Positions 14,495 to 23,356 of a stretch of 64,000 nucleotides of DNA are shown piece after piece. Each line of letters starts with the position of its first letter. Position 1 is the first letter of the stretch. The position numbers and the translations under genes were made by a program. The DNA is from Polaromonas sp. (GTDB lineage Bacteria; Pseudomonadota; Gammaproteobacteria; Burkholderiales; Burkholderiaceae_C): the NCBI RefSeq assembly GCF_029945925.1, contig NZ_JAQSDN010000001.1, positions 20,937-84,936 on the forward strand, written 5' to 3'. The notes below the pieces were generated by a model that had not been told where the DNA came from, did not search any database, and was given only the letters and a program-made list of their open reading frames with translations.

Positions 14495-15901
14495 GTGATT
14501 GCGGATTTGAAACCGTATCCGGCGTACCGTCCTGCGGAGGGCGAATGGCTTGGCGACGTTCCCGCCCACTGGACAGTGCGGCGCATCAAGTACATCGTGC
14601 AGGAGGTCGATTCCCGTTCGAAAACGGGTGAAGAGCAACTTCTGCGCGTGTCCCAATTCACGGGAGTTACGCAACGCCTCCGGTTGGAAGGGCAAGATGG
14701 GCAGGACACCCGCGCAGCTTCGTTGGTCGGGTACAAGCGGGTCGAGCCCGATGACCTGGTTATCAACATCATGCTGGCCTGGAACGGCAGCATGGGCGTA
14801 TCCCGCTTTGCGGGGATGGCCAGCCCAGCGTATTGCGTTTACCGGTTCAACCAAGGTGCACTGCCTTGGTACTTTCACCACCTGTTCAGGTCGCCTGCAT
14901 ACAAGGCACGAATCAAAGCAATGTCCACTGGCGTTGTTGAAAGCCGCCTTCGCCTGTATTCCGACGATCTGTTTCGCATCGAGTCCTTGCTGCCTCCACC
15001 CTACGAACAAGCCGCCATCGTCAAATTCCTGGACTGGGCCAACGCCCGGCTGGAGCGCACCATCCGCGCCAAGCGGCGGGTGATTGCGCTGCTCACCGAA
15101 CAGAAGCGGGCCATCATCCACCGCGCCGTCACACATGGCCTGGACCCCGCCGTCCCACTCAAGCCTTCCGACATTCCATGGCTGGGAGAAATTCCGGCGC
15201 ATTGGGAAGCTCGACGCATCAAACAAGTGACTCGAATCCTTCGGGGAAAGTTTTCGCATCGTCCTCGGAACGATCCCGCCTTTTACGACGGTAGATATCC
15301 GTTTATTCAAACTGGCGCAGTTGCGCAAGCGGACAAATTTATTGATAACTACAACCAGACGTTGAATGACAAAGGTTTGGCGGTCAGCAAAATGTTTCCG
15401 AGTGGCACTTTGGTAATGACTATCGCGGCGAACATTGGTGAAGTTGCGGTTTTGACGTTTGATGCTTGCTTTCCAGACTCTATTGTTGGGTTCGTGCCAT
15501 CTGTGAAGGTGGATCGCGACTACCTTTACCTGGTTTTTGGCAGCATGAAAGCAGAGTTCATTGCTGAAGCACCGGTGAACACCCAAGGCAACCTCAATGT
15601 TGAGCGAATTGGCGTGATGGGCATCCCATTGCCGTCGCTGGTCGAACAAAAACTCATTGCCAAGTCCGTCGAGGTGGAGACGGCTGCCTTCGATACAGGC
15701 ATCGGCCGCCTAGAACGCGAAATCGATTTCCTGCGCGAATACCGCACCCGCCTGGTCGCCGACGTGGTGACAGGCAAGCTCGACGTGCGCCAGGCCGCAG
15801 CCCGGCTGCCGCAAGACGCGGTGAACGCCGCTCTGGAGCCCGAAGCGCTGGACCCGATGGACGCCAGCGATGCCGAGGCCGAGGCCGAGCTGGAAGCGTG
15901 A
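14495..15901 (+). CDS. hsdS: Type I restriction-modification specificity subunit HsdS
   Basis: I chose GTG 14495 (468 aa), which has CAGGAG six bases upstream and begins close to the family start YPAYRPAEGEWLGDVPAHW. An ATG eight codons earlier lacks such a site. Two target-recognition domains alternate with conserved helical spacers. TRD1 spans about 20-175 and the central spacer is PYEQAAIVKFLDWANARL. TRD2 spans about 225-390, and the C-terminal helix is EIDFLREYRTRLVADVVTGKLDVR. The second repeat unit restarts with DIPWLGEIPAHW. TRD2 (15200-15640) uses clearly more AT-rich codons than its surroundings, suggesting domain exchange. Confidence 0.9.
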   Translation: MIADLKPYPAYRPAEGEWLGDVPAHWTVRRIKYIVQEVDSRSKTGEEQLLRVSQFTGVTQRLRLEGQDGQDTRAASLVGYKRVEPDDLVINIMLAWNGSMGVSRFAGMASPAYCVYRFNQGALPWYFHHLFRSPAYKARIKAMSTGVVESRLRLYSDDLFRIESLLPPPYEQAAIVKFLDWANARLERTIRAKRRVIALLTEQKRAIIHRAVTHGLDPAVPLKPSDIPWLGEIPAHWEARRIKQVTRILRGKFSHRPRNDPAFYDGRYPFIQTGAVAQADKFIDNYNQTLNDKGLAVSKMFPSGTLVMTIAANIGEVAVLTFDACFPDSIVGFVPSVKVDRDYLYLVFGSMKAEFIAEAPVNTQGNLNVERIGVMGIPLPSLVEQKLIAKSVEVETAAFDTGIGRLEREIDFLREYRTRLVADVVTGKLDVRQAAARLPQDAVNAALEPEALDPMDASDAEAEAELEA

Positions 15902-15961
15902 CGCTGCTTGGCAAAACCGCTACACTGATTGCATCGCAACTGCAACGCAATACCCGCCACC

Positions 15962-16234
15962 ATGAAAACCGCCACCCTGCCCTCGCTCCGTGTTGAACCC
16001 CAGCTGCGCGCCGCGGCCGAAAGCGTGCTGCGCGAGGGCGAGACCCTGACCAGCCTGATAGAAACCGCCATGCGCGAGACGATTGCGCGGCGGCGCACGC
16101 AAGACGAATTTCTGGCGCGTGGGCTGCGCGCCGCGCAAGATGCCAAGCAGACCGGCATCTACTACGCAGCCGAGGCTGTGCACACCGAACTGGCCCAGCG
16201 GCTGGATGCCAGGCGCAAACAGGTGCTGGGTTGA
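15962..16234 (+). CDS. Ribbon-helix-helix antitoxin-like protein (YlcI/YnfO-like)
   Basis: The 90-residue protein starts at ATG 15962 (MKTATLPSLRVEPQLRAAAESVL). The beginning is a ribbon-helix-helix pattern, a short strand followed by RAAAESVLREGETLTSLIETAMRETIARR, as in CopG/ParD-type antitoxins. The C-terminal half (YYAAEAVHTELAQRLDARRK) would wrap the toxin. It ends as TTGA over the toxin start, so the two are coupled. It would bind its own promoter and the RelE/ParE toxin. The module lies between hsdS and hsdR. Confidence 0.8.
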   Translation: MKTATLPSLRVEPQLRAAAESVLREGETLTSLIETAMRETIARRRTQDEFLARGLRAAQDAKQTGIYYAAEAVHTELAQRLDARRKQVLG

Positions 16235-16551
16235 CGGCGCAGTTTGATGTCCGCTACACCGAAGCGGCGCGTGAGGATTTGCTGCGCTTGTTCGACTTTT
16301 TGCTGGAGCGGGCGAAAACCATTGAAGACTTTGATGCCGCGCAGACCGCCATCGATGCGCTGCGCACCGCGGTACAAAGCCACCTGAGTCGCACCCCATT
16401 CATTTACCGCAAGGCGGGCGACAGCGCGTTTGTGCGGGAGCTGATCATTCCGTTCGGCAACGCGGGCTACGTTGCGCTGTTTGAGATTGAGGGGGCTGCC
16501 ACCGTCAACATACTGCCCGTGCGGCACCAGCTTGAAGACGACTACCACTGA
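16231..16551 (+). CDS. RelE/ParE-family toxin
   Basis: The 106-residue protein starts at TTG 16231, overlapping the antitoxin stop. The pattern VRYTEAAREDLLRLFDFLLERA at residues 7-28 and VRELIIPFGNAGYVALFEIEGAATVNILPVRHQLEDDY at the C-terminus is typical of ParE/RelE-fold toxins. ParE members poison gyrase and RelE members cut mRNA on the ribosome; sequence alone does not decide which. A TTG start keeps toxin output below antitoxin output. The pair may help retain the restriction operon in which it sits. Confidence 0.85.
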   Translation: MTAQFDVRYTEAAREDLLRLFDFLLERAKTIEDFDAAQTAIDALRTAVQSHLSRTPFIYRKAGDSAFVRELIIPFGNAGYVALFEIEGAATVNILPVRHQLEDDYH

Positions 16552-16584
16552 GCCAAAAGCAAAAGCAAAAGCGGGGAGAAAACC

Positions 16585-19500
16585 ATGGCCACCGACACTT
16601 CAGAAAAAGGGCTTGAGACCCTGATCGTGCGCTACATGACCGGCACCGATGGGTTTCCGCCCATGGCACCCGTCGGCACTGGCAGTGGTCCCACCACCGA
16701 TGTGGCAGCCAAGCCCACTACGGCCTTTGGTGGCAGCGGCTACCTGGCGGGTAGCCCCAAGGACTACGACCGCGCCCACGCGCTGGATGTGTACCAACTC
16801 TTCGCCTTTTTGAAGGCCACCCAACCTGACGCCTTCAAGAAGCTGGCAATGCTGGACGAACACGATGTGCGCGACATCAACCGCCTGAAGTTTTTGACCC
16901 GCTTGTCCAGCGAGGTGGGCAAGCGCGGTGTGATTGATGTTCTGCGCAAAGGCATTGAGCACCACCCGGCGGGGCATTTTGATTTGTTTTACGGCACACC
17001 GTCTGCGGGCAATGCCAAGGCGCAGGCGCTGCACGCGCAAAACCGCTTTGTGCTGACTCGCCAGTTTGCCTACAGCATGGACGAGAAGCGCCGCGCGCTG
17101 GACCTGGGCCTGTTTATCAACGGCTTGCCCATTGCCACCTTTGAGCTGAAAAACAGCCTGACCAAGCAAAACGTTGAAGACGCGGTTGAGCAATACAAGC
17201 GCGACCGCGACCCGCGCGAAAAGCTGTTTGAGTTTGGCCGCTGTGTGGTGCACCTGGCGGTGGACGACCACGAGGTGCGCATGTGCACCCAGCTGGCAGG
17301 CAAGGCATCGTGGTTTTTGCCGCTGAACAAGGGCTTTAACGATGGCGCGGGCAACCCGCCCAACCCGCTGGGGCTCAAGACCGATTACCTGTGGAAAGAG
17401 CTGTTAACCCCCGCCAGCCTGACCAACATCCTGGAGAACTACGCCCAGATTGTGGAAACCAGGCACCCCAAGACGGGCAAGGTGAAGCGCAGCCAGTTGT
17501 TCCCGCGCTACCACCAGTTGGCGGTGGTGCGCGAAGCCTTGGCCGATGTGCGTGCGCGCGGCGTGGGGCACAAATACCTGATTCAGCACTCGGCAGGCAG
17601 CGGCAAGTCCAACTCCATTGCCTGGCTGGCGCACCAGCTGATTGGTGTGCGGCGCGATGACAAGGCGGTGTTTGACTCGGTGATTGTGGTGACCGACCGG
17701 CGCATCCTGGATGACCAGATTCAGAAGACCATCAAACAGTTCATGCAGGTAGGTTCAACCGTGGGGGCGGTGACGGGCGACGCGAGCTCCAAGACCGAGC
17801 AACTGCGCGGGTTTATTGCCGAGGGCAAGAAGATCATCATTTCCACCATTCAGACTTTTCCGTTTGTGCTGAAGGTGATTGGCGATGAGCACCGGGGGCG
17901 GCACTTTGCCATCATCATTGACGAAGCGCACTCCAGCCAGAGCGGCAAGACGGCAGCGTCGATGAGCGCCACGCTGAGTGAGGTAGACGGGGACAAAGAC
18001 CCTGACATTGACCCCGAGAAGGACCCCGAGGACATCATCAACGACGCGCTGGAAAAGCGCATGGCTGCGCGCCAGATGATGGGCAACGCGAGCTACTTCG
18101 CTTTTACCGCCACGCCCAAGAACAAAACCCTGGAGATGTTTGGCGAGCCACTGCCACCCGACGCCGAAGGCAAGGTCAAGCACAAGCCGTTTCACACCTA
18201 CACCATGAAGCAGGCGGTGAAGGAGCACTTCATTCTGGATGTGCTCGAGAACTACACGCCGGTAGCCAGCTACTTTGGCCTGGTGAAGAAGGTGGAGGAC
18301 GACCCGCTGTTTGACAAGAAAAAGGCCAGCAAAAAGCTGCGCAAGTATGTGGAGAGCCACGACCACGCCATTCGACTCAAGGCGGAAATCATGGTGGACC
18401 ACTTTCATGCGCAGGTGCTGGCCGCTGGAAAGATTGGCGGCAAAGCGCGGGCCATGGTGGTGTGCAGCGGCATCGAGCGGGCCATTCAGTATTTCAAGGC
18501 GTTTCAGGCCTATCTGGAAGAGCGCAAAAGCCCGTATCAAGCCATCGTGGCGTTTTCAGGAGAGCATGAATACGGTGGGGTGAAGGTCAGCGAGTCGTCG
18601 CTGAACGGGTTTGCCAGCAAAGACATTGCCGACAAGATTCAGGACGATCCGTACCGTTTTTTGATTTGCGCCGACAAGTTCCAGACCGGCTATGACGAGC
18701 CGCTGCTGCACACCATGTACGTGGACAAGGCGCTCTCTGGCATCAAGGCGGTGCAAACGCTGTCCCGCTTGAACCGGGCACACCCGCAAAAGCGGGATTG
18801 TTTTGTGCTGGACTTTCAAAACGATATCGAAGGCATCAAGCTGTCGTTCCAGGACTACTACCGCACAACCATCCTGGCCGAAGAGACAGACCCCAACAAG
18901 CTCAACGACCTGAAAAAGGCCCTGGACAATGCGCAGGTGTACGCGCCCGAACAGGTAGAAGCCTTTGTGAAGCTGTTTTTGGAAGGCGTGGAGCGCGACC
19001 AGTTTGACCCGATTTTGGATGCCTGCACTGAGGTGTACAAAAGCACGCTGGACGAAGACCAGCAAGTCGAGTTCAAAGGCAGCGCCAAGGCGTTTTGCCG
19101 CACTTACGACTTTTTGGCATCCATCACCACCAGCCACAACGTGGGCTGGGAAAAGCTGTCCATCTTTTTGAACCTGTTGGTGGCCAAGCTGCCGTCACCC
19201 AAAGAGGATGACCTGGCCAAAGGCATCATCGACGCCATCGACATGAGCAGCTACCGGGCCGACAAGCAGGCAACGATGAAGATTGCGCTGGCCGATGCAG
19301 ATGGCGAGATAGAACCCGCGCAAGAAGCCGCCGGGCGCCGCCCACAACCGGAGCTCGACCGTCTGAGCAACATTCTCAAAACCTTTAACGACAACTTTGG
19401 CACGCTGTTTACCGATGCCGACCGGGTGGCCAAGCGAATCCGCGATGACATTGCACCCAAAGTGGCAGCGGACTCGGCCTACCAGAACGCCAAGGAAAAC

Positions 19501-19677
19501 ACGCCGCACACGGCGCGCATGGCGCATGACCAGGCATTGGGGAGGGAAATGCAGATCTTGCTGCGGGACGATACGCAGATCTACAAGCAGTTTGTGGAGA
19601 ACGAGTCGTTCAAGCGATTTGTGGGGGACATGGTGTTCGCTATAACCAGCGAGGCGCAGGGGCGAAGCGCGCCGTAA
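16585..19677 (+). CDS. hsdR: Type I restriction enzyme subunit HsdR
   Basis: The 1030-residue motor/nuclease subunit starts at ATG 16585 behind GGGGAGAAAACC. The N-terminal nuclease has D173 (LDLGLFINGLP) and the E-x-K motif of TFELKNSL near 186-188. The helicase part follows, with Walker A HSAGSGKSNS near 334, the DEAH box IIDEAHSSQSGK near 445 and motif III FTATPKN near 505. The long C-terminal helical part binds the methylase. Full length with no interruption suggests the system is active. It is transcribed with hsdM and hsdS through the embedded toxin-antitoxin genes. Confidence 0.94.
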   Translation: MATDTSEKGLETLIVRYMTGTDGFPPMAPVGTGSGPTTDVAAKPTTAFGGSGYLAGSPKDYDRAHALDVYQLFAFLKATQPDAFKKLAMLDEHDVRDINRLKFLTRLSSEVGKRGVIDVLRKGIEHHPAGHFDLFYGTPSAGNAKAQALHAQNRFVLTRQFAYSMDEKRRALDLGLFINGLPIATFELKNSLTKQNVEDAVEQYKRDRDPREKLFEFGRCVVHLAVDDHEVRMCTQLAGKASWFLPLNKGFNDGAGNPPNPLGLKTDYLWKELLTPASLTNILENYAQIVETRHPKTGKVKRSQLFPRYHQLAVVREALADVRARGVGHKYLIQHSAGSGKSNSIAWLAHQLIGVRRDDKAVFDSVIVVTDRRILDDQIQKTIKQFMQVGSTVGAVTGDASSKTEQLRGFIAEGKKIIISTIQTFPFVLKVIGDEHRGRHFAIIIDEAHSSQSGKTAASMSATLSEVDGDKDPDIDPEKDPEDIINDALEKRMAARQMMGNASYFAFTATPKNKTLEMFGEPLPPDAEGKVKHKPFHTYTMKQAVKEHFILDVLENYTPVASYFGLVKKVEDDPLFDKKKASKKLRKYVESHDHAIRLKAEIMVDHFHAQVLAAGKIGGKARAMVVCSGIERAIQYFKAFQAYLEERKSPYQAIVAFSGEHEYGGVKVSESSLNGFASKDIADKIQDDPYRFLICADKFQTGYDEPLLHTMYVDKALSGIKAVQTLSRLNRAHPQKRDCFVLDFQNDIEGIKLSFQDYYRTTILAEETDPNKLNDLKKALDNAQVYAPEQVEAFVKLFLEGVERDQFDPILDACTEVYKSTLDEDQQVEFKGSAKAFCRTYDFLASITTSHNVGWEKLSIFLNLLVAKLPSPKEDDLAKGIIDAIDMSSYRADKQATMKIALADADGEIEPAQEAAGRRPQPELDRLSNILKTFNDNFGTLFTDADRVAKRIRDDIAPKVAADSAYQNAKENTPHTARMAHDQALGREMQILLRDDTQIYKQFVENESFKRFVGDMVFAITSEAQGRSAP

Positions 19678-19708
19678 ATGCCGCCCTGGCATTGTTTTAC
19701 CGGCACAC

Positions 19709-20347
19709 TTACACAGCTAGTCGCAGTGCCACCCCAAACCCCCGCCCCACCGCAGGCCGCGCCATCATCGCCCGGTACCACCGCTGCACATTCGGAAAAT
19801 CCACCAGGTCAATCTTGTGCCGCTCATGCCGCCAGACCCAGCCGACGATGGCGAAGTCGGCGATTGAGATTTCTTCCCCTGCAAAGAAGGCGTGGTCGGC
19901 CAGGCGGCGGTCCATCACGCCGTAGAGGCGGCGCGTCTCGGCCATGAAGCGCTCCAGGCCATAGCGGCGGTCGGCTTCATTGGTCAGGTCGGCGAAGTGG
20001 TGCACCTGGCCGGGCATGGGGCCGAAGCCGCCCACCTGGAACATCAGCCATTCCATGACGGCGACGCGGGCGCGGGACTCCTTTGGCAAAAACTGGCCGG
20101 TCTTCTCGGCCAGGTAAATCAGGATGGCGCCGGACTCGAAAACGCTGATGGGCTGGCCGCCCGGGCCGTCGGGGTCGATGATGGCGGGGATTTTGTTGTT
20201 GGGGCTGATCTTCAGGAAGTCGGGCGCGGTCTGCTCGCCCTTTGTGATGTCCACCACGTGCACCTCGTAGGGCAGGCCCATTTCTTCAAGGGCGACGCTG
20301 ATCTTGCGGCCGTTGGGGGTGTCGAAGGCGTAGAGCTGGATGGGCAT
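19709..20347 (-). CDS. Glutathione S-transferase family protein (YfcG/YghU-like)
   Basis: The 212-residue protein has an N-terminal thioredoxin-like domain (YAFDTPNGRKISVALEEMGLPYEV; NNKIPAII with the cis-Pro near 52; FESGAILIYLAEKTG with the gamma-glutamyl-binding Glu-Ser near 70-71). A helical C-terminal domain follows (EEISIADFAIVGWVW near 150). The TPNGRK motif is typical of the nu-class/disulfide-reductase-like YfcG and YghU group. It would act in the cytoplasm on glutathione-linked peroxide or disulfide chemistry. It converges on hsdR with a 31-base gap. Confidence 0.88.
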   Translation of the reverse strand: MPIQLYAFDTPNGRKISVALEEMGLPYEVHVVDITKGEQTAPDFLKISPNNKIPAIIDPDGPGGQPISVFESGAILIYLAEKTGQFLPKESRARVAVMEWLMFQVGGFGPMPGQVHHFADLTNEADRRYGLERFMAETRRLYGVMDRRLADHAFFAGEEISIADFAIVGWVWRHERHKIDLVDFPNVQRWYRAMMARPAVGRGFGVALRLAV

Positions 20348-20460
20348 GGGGTGTTGTGTGGTGGGGGGGGTGCGTTCGGTGGGAGGCAGTCTGCCACAGG
20401 ATGGGGGATGGTGTTGGGCGCGGATGCAGGAAGGGGTCGGGGCCGGGGGCGTGAATGCGG

Positions 20461-20494
20461 GGGCATGGATCCCGGAACGAGTCCGGGATGACAG
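20461..20494 (+). repeat. 34-bp hairpin repeat, copy A
   Basis: ATCCCGGA and TCCGGGAT pair around ACGAG, embedded in GGGCATGG and GACAG. The same sequence with one change recurs at 24318-24352. Similar CCCGGATC-type hairpins are widespread in Proteobacteria. Confidence 0.7.
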
Positions 20495-20559
20495 TCCGGG
20501 AAGCGGGACGACAAGTCAGTCGGGTTGGCACTTGCAGCCAGCGCAGCGATACTGGTGGC

Positions 20560-22107
20560 ATGACGCGCCGCCTCCCCGCCTTTGCCGCCTGCTGCATCGC
20601 CCTGATGCTGGCCGCCATCAGCAGCTTGGCCCTCGCCGCGCCGCCGACTAACGACACGCTGCGCATTGGCTCCAAACGGTTCACCGAGTCCTACATCCTT
20701 GCGCAGGTGCTGGCGCAGACGGCTGCGCCGCACACGCCCACGCCGCCCTCGGTACTGCAGGGCCTGGGCAACACCGCCATTGTTTACGAGGCGCTGCGCT
20801 CGGGCAGCATTGACCTGTACCCGGAGTACGTGGGCACCATCAGCCAGGAAATCCTCAAGGGTGATGCCGCCATGACGACGGCGGCCATGAACACCGCGCT
20901 GGCGCCGCTGGGCCTGGGGGTGGCGGTGCCGCTGGGCTTTAACGACGGCTACGCGCTGGCCATGCGCGAAGACACGGCGCAGCGCCTGGGCATCACCTCG
21001 CTGAGTGACCTGGCGAAACACCCGGAACTCAAGCTCGGCCTGTCGAACGAATTCATTGGCCGGGCCGACGGCTGGCGCGGGTTGGCGCAGCGTTATGGCG
21101 CGCCGCAGGTGCCGGTGGCGCTGGACCACGGGCTGGCTTATGACGCGATAGCGCAAAAGCAGGTGGACGTGATCGACATCTACACCACCGACGCGAAGAT
21201 TGGCCACCTGGGCCTGCGCGTGCTGAAGGACGACCAGGCCTACTTTCCGCGTTACGACGCGGTGCTGCTGTACCGGCTGGATGTGCCCACGCGTTTTCCG
21301 CAAGCCTGGGCGGCGCTGCAGAAGCTCGGCGGCAGCATTGACGAAAACGCGATGATTGCGATGAACGCACGGGCCGAGCTGCAGGGTGTGGCGTTTGACG
21401 TGATCGCCCGCGACCATTTGGCTGTCAAGGCCGGCGGCGCAGCCGCTGCAAGCAGCACCACCCAAGACCCGAACCAGCGCGGCTTCTGGGCCAAACTCTT
21501 CGGCCCCGACCTGGCGCGGCTGACGCGGCAGCACCTGACGCTGACCTTGGTCTCGGTCGGGCTGGCGGCGCTGATCGGCATTCCGCTGGCGGTGTGGGTG
21601 TTTCCGCACCCACGCCTGCGCGCGCTGGTGCTGGGCGCGACCGGGCTGATGCAGACTGTGCCCTCGCTGGCGCTACTGGCCATGCTGATCTCGCTGATGG
21701 GCGTGATCGGCACGGTGCCGGCGCTGACTGCGCTGATGCTGTACGCGCTGCTGCCCATCATGCGCAACACGGTGGCGGGTTTGAACGAGGTGTCGCCCGG
21801 CCTGCGTCTGGCCGGGCAGGCGCTGGGCATGACGGCAGGCCAGCGCATGCGCCACATCGAACTGCCGCTGGCGCTGCCGACCATTGTTGCCGGCGTGCGC
21901 ACGGCGACCGCCATAACGATTGGCACGGCAACGATTGCGGCCTTCATCGGCGCGGGCGGTTACGGCGAACGCATCGTCACCGGCCTGGCGCTCAACGACG
22001 GCCAGCTGCTGCTGGCCGGCGCCCTGCCCGCCACGCTGCTGGCGCTGCTGAGCGAAGCGTTGTTTGAAGGTGTGGAGGGGCTGATGCGGCGGCGCCGCGC
22101 TGGCTGA
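20560..22107 (+). CDS. Fused osmoprotectant-type substrate-binding protein and ABC permease
   Basis: The 515-residue protein starts at ATG 20560 (MTRRLPAFAACC). A signal sequence (about 1-27) precedes an OpuAC-like binding domain (about 30-290), with GSKRFTESYILAQVLAQ, then DLYPEYVGT and DVIDIYTTDAKI. A linker follows, then a permease domain (about 315-510) with five or so membrane segments and the EAA-like loop (GLRLAGQALGMTAGQRMRHIELPLALPTI). Relatives import glycine betaine, choline, carnitine or ergothioneine. The fusion order here is binding domain first. No ATPase gene is adjacent on either side, so the ATP-hydrolysing partner must be elsewhere or the system is orphaned. Confidence 0.86.
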   Translation: MTRRLPAFAACCIALMLAAISSLALAAPPTNDTLRIGSKRFTESYILAQVLAQTAAPHTPTPPSVLQGLGNTAIVYEALRSGSIDLYPEYVGTISQEILKGDAAMTTAAMNTALAPLGLGVAVPLGFNDGYALAMREDTAQRLGITSLSDLAKHPELKLGLSNEFIGRADGWRGLAQRYGAPQVPVALDHGLAYDAIAQKQVDVIDIYTTDAKIGHLGLRVLKDDQAYFPRYDAVLLYRLDVPTRFPQAWAALQKLGGSIDENAMIAMNARAELQGVAFDVIARDHLAVKAGGAAAASSTTQDPNQRGFWAKLFGPDLARLTRQHLTLTLVSVGLAALIGIPLAVWVFPHPRLRALVLGATGLMQTVPSLALLAMLISLMGVIGTVPALTALMLYALLPIMRNTVAGLNEVSPGLRLAGQALGMTAGQRMRHIELPLALPTIVAGVRTATAITIGTATIAAFIGAGGYGERIVTGLALNDGQLLLAGALPATLLALLSEALFEGVEGLMRRRRAG

Positions 22108-22147
22108 GCGGCCGAAAAAGCTGCTCTTTCTTGCCCCCTCGCCCTCC

Positions 22148-22208
22148 GGGAAAGGGTGGGGGTGAGGGCCGCCTACCCTCACCCCTGCCCTCTCCCGGGG
22201 GGAGAGGG
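22148..22208. repeat. Large GC-rich inverted repeat
   Basis: A G-rich left arm at 22148-22168 pairs imperfectly with the C-rich arm at 22176-22196. The right arm also forms a second hairpin, CCCTCTCCC with GGGAGAGGG at 22200-22208. It lies downstream of the transporter gene and may stop transcription. The type is common between genes in many GC-rich bacteria. Confidence 0.6.
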
Positions 22209-22254
22209 AGTAAAAACCAGCCCAGACTGCCTGAGCGTTTACTTTTTACAAGCC

Positions 22255-22309
22255 AAATCGGCCCTTAGCCCTTATGCGACGTACGCCAGCAGCTATCAAA
22301 TCAAGAGCA
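22255..22309 (+). repeat. Dispersed intergenic repeat, copy 7
   Basis: This copy has AAATCGGCCCTTAGCCCTTA and GCAGCTATCAAATCAAGAGC. It lies five bases before the 3' end of the Bug receptor gene, which is read on the other strand. Confidence 0.85.
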
Positions 22310-22314
22310 ATTCA

Positions 22315-23289
22315 TCAGTCCAGCTTGATGCCGGCCGCCGCCACCACTGCGGCCCAGCGCTTGCGCTCCTGGTTGAAGAAGTTGTCCTGCTCGGTGGGCG
22401 ACATGGTCGCCACCTCGGCGCCCTGCCCGCTGAGCCTGGCGCGGATCTCGGGGCTGCGGATGACCTTGATGAGTTCGGTGTTGAGCCGCGTCACGACGTC
22501 CGCCGGCGTGTTCTTTGCCACCAGAATGCCCTGCCAGGTGCCGGACTCGAAACCGGTGATGCCTTGCTCCTGCAGCGTCGGCACGTTGCCGATCAGCGGC
22601 ATGCGTGTGGCCTTGGACACACCGAGGATCTTGAGCTGGCCGTTCTGCACAAACGGCAGCGTGGCCAGCATGCCGTTCATCAGCACCTGGGTCTGGCCGC
22701 CTACCGTGTCGGTGATGGCCTGCGAGCCGCCTTTGTACGGGATGTACTGCCACTTCGCATTGCTGGCGCGCTCGACCGCGACACCGGCCAGGTGCGGCGC
22801 ACTGCCCATGGCGGTGACGGCGAAGTTGAGCTGCGTCTTTTGCGACAGCGCCACCAGTTCCTTGAGGTTGTTCGCGGGCACCGACGGATGCACCACCAGC
22901 AGGTGCGGCGAATAGGCCAGCATGGTCACGCCGCGCAAGTCCTTGCTGGGGTCGAACTGGAGCCGGGTGTACACCGACGGACTGATGGCCAGCGCACCGG
23001 TGTCGCACAGCAGCAGGGTGTAGCCATCGGGGGCCGACTTGGCGACGAAGTCGGCGCCGAGGTTGCCATTGGCGCCCGGCTTGTTTTCCACAATCACCGT
23101 CTGCTTGAGCGCTTCGGACAGCGGCTGGCTGATGGCGCGGGCAATGATGTCGGACGAGCCGCCCGGCGGGTAAGGCACGATGAGGCGGATCGGCTTGGCG
23201 GGCCAGGCTTGGGTTTGCGCCTGGACGCCAGAGGCGGCCAGGCCCATGGCAAGTGAGGAAGCAAGAACTTTGCGGCGGTTGAGGGTCAT
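22315..23289 (-). CDS. Bug/TctC-family periplasmic substrate-binding receptor
   Basis: The 324-residue protein has an N-terminal signal (RRKVLASSLAMGLAASGVQAQ, cut near 25). The Bug fold follows: WPAKPIRLIVPYPPGGSSDIIAR near 29-51, ENKPGANGNLGADFVAKSAPDGYTLL near 73-98 and YIPYKGGSQAITD near 178-190. Bug receptors bind carboxylates, sometimes for a tripartite TctAB transporter, but most are orphans, as here. It lies downstream of garD, garL and garR on the same strand, so an aldarate or related sugar-acid ligand is a reasonable guess. Confidence 0.9.
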   Translation of the reverse strand: MTLNRRKVLASSLAMGLAASGVQAQTQAWPAKPIRLIVPYPPGGSSDIIARAISQPLSEALKQTVIVENKPGANGNLGADFVAKSAPDGYTLLLCDTGALAISPSVYTRLQFDPSKDLRGVTMLAYSPHLLVVHPSVPANNLKELVALSQKTQLNFAVTAMGSAPHLAGVAVERASNAKWQYIPYKGGSQAITDTVGGQTQVLMNGMLATLPFVQNGQLKILGVSKATRMPLIGNVPTLQEQGITGFESGTWQGILVAKNTPADVVTRLNTELIKVIRSPEIRARLSGQGAEVATMSPTEQDNFFNQERKRWAAVVAAAGIKLD

Positions 23290-23356
23290 GATGTCTCCTG
23301 TGAATGTTGTGATGTGGGTAGCGGGTGCGGAATATTGGGGGATACGGATACGGTGT

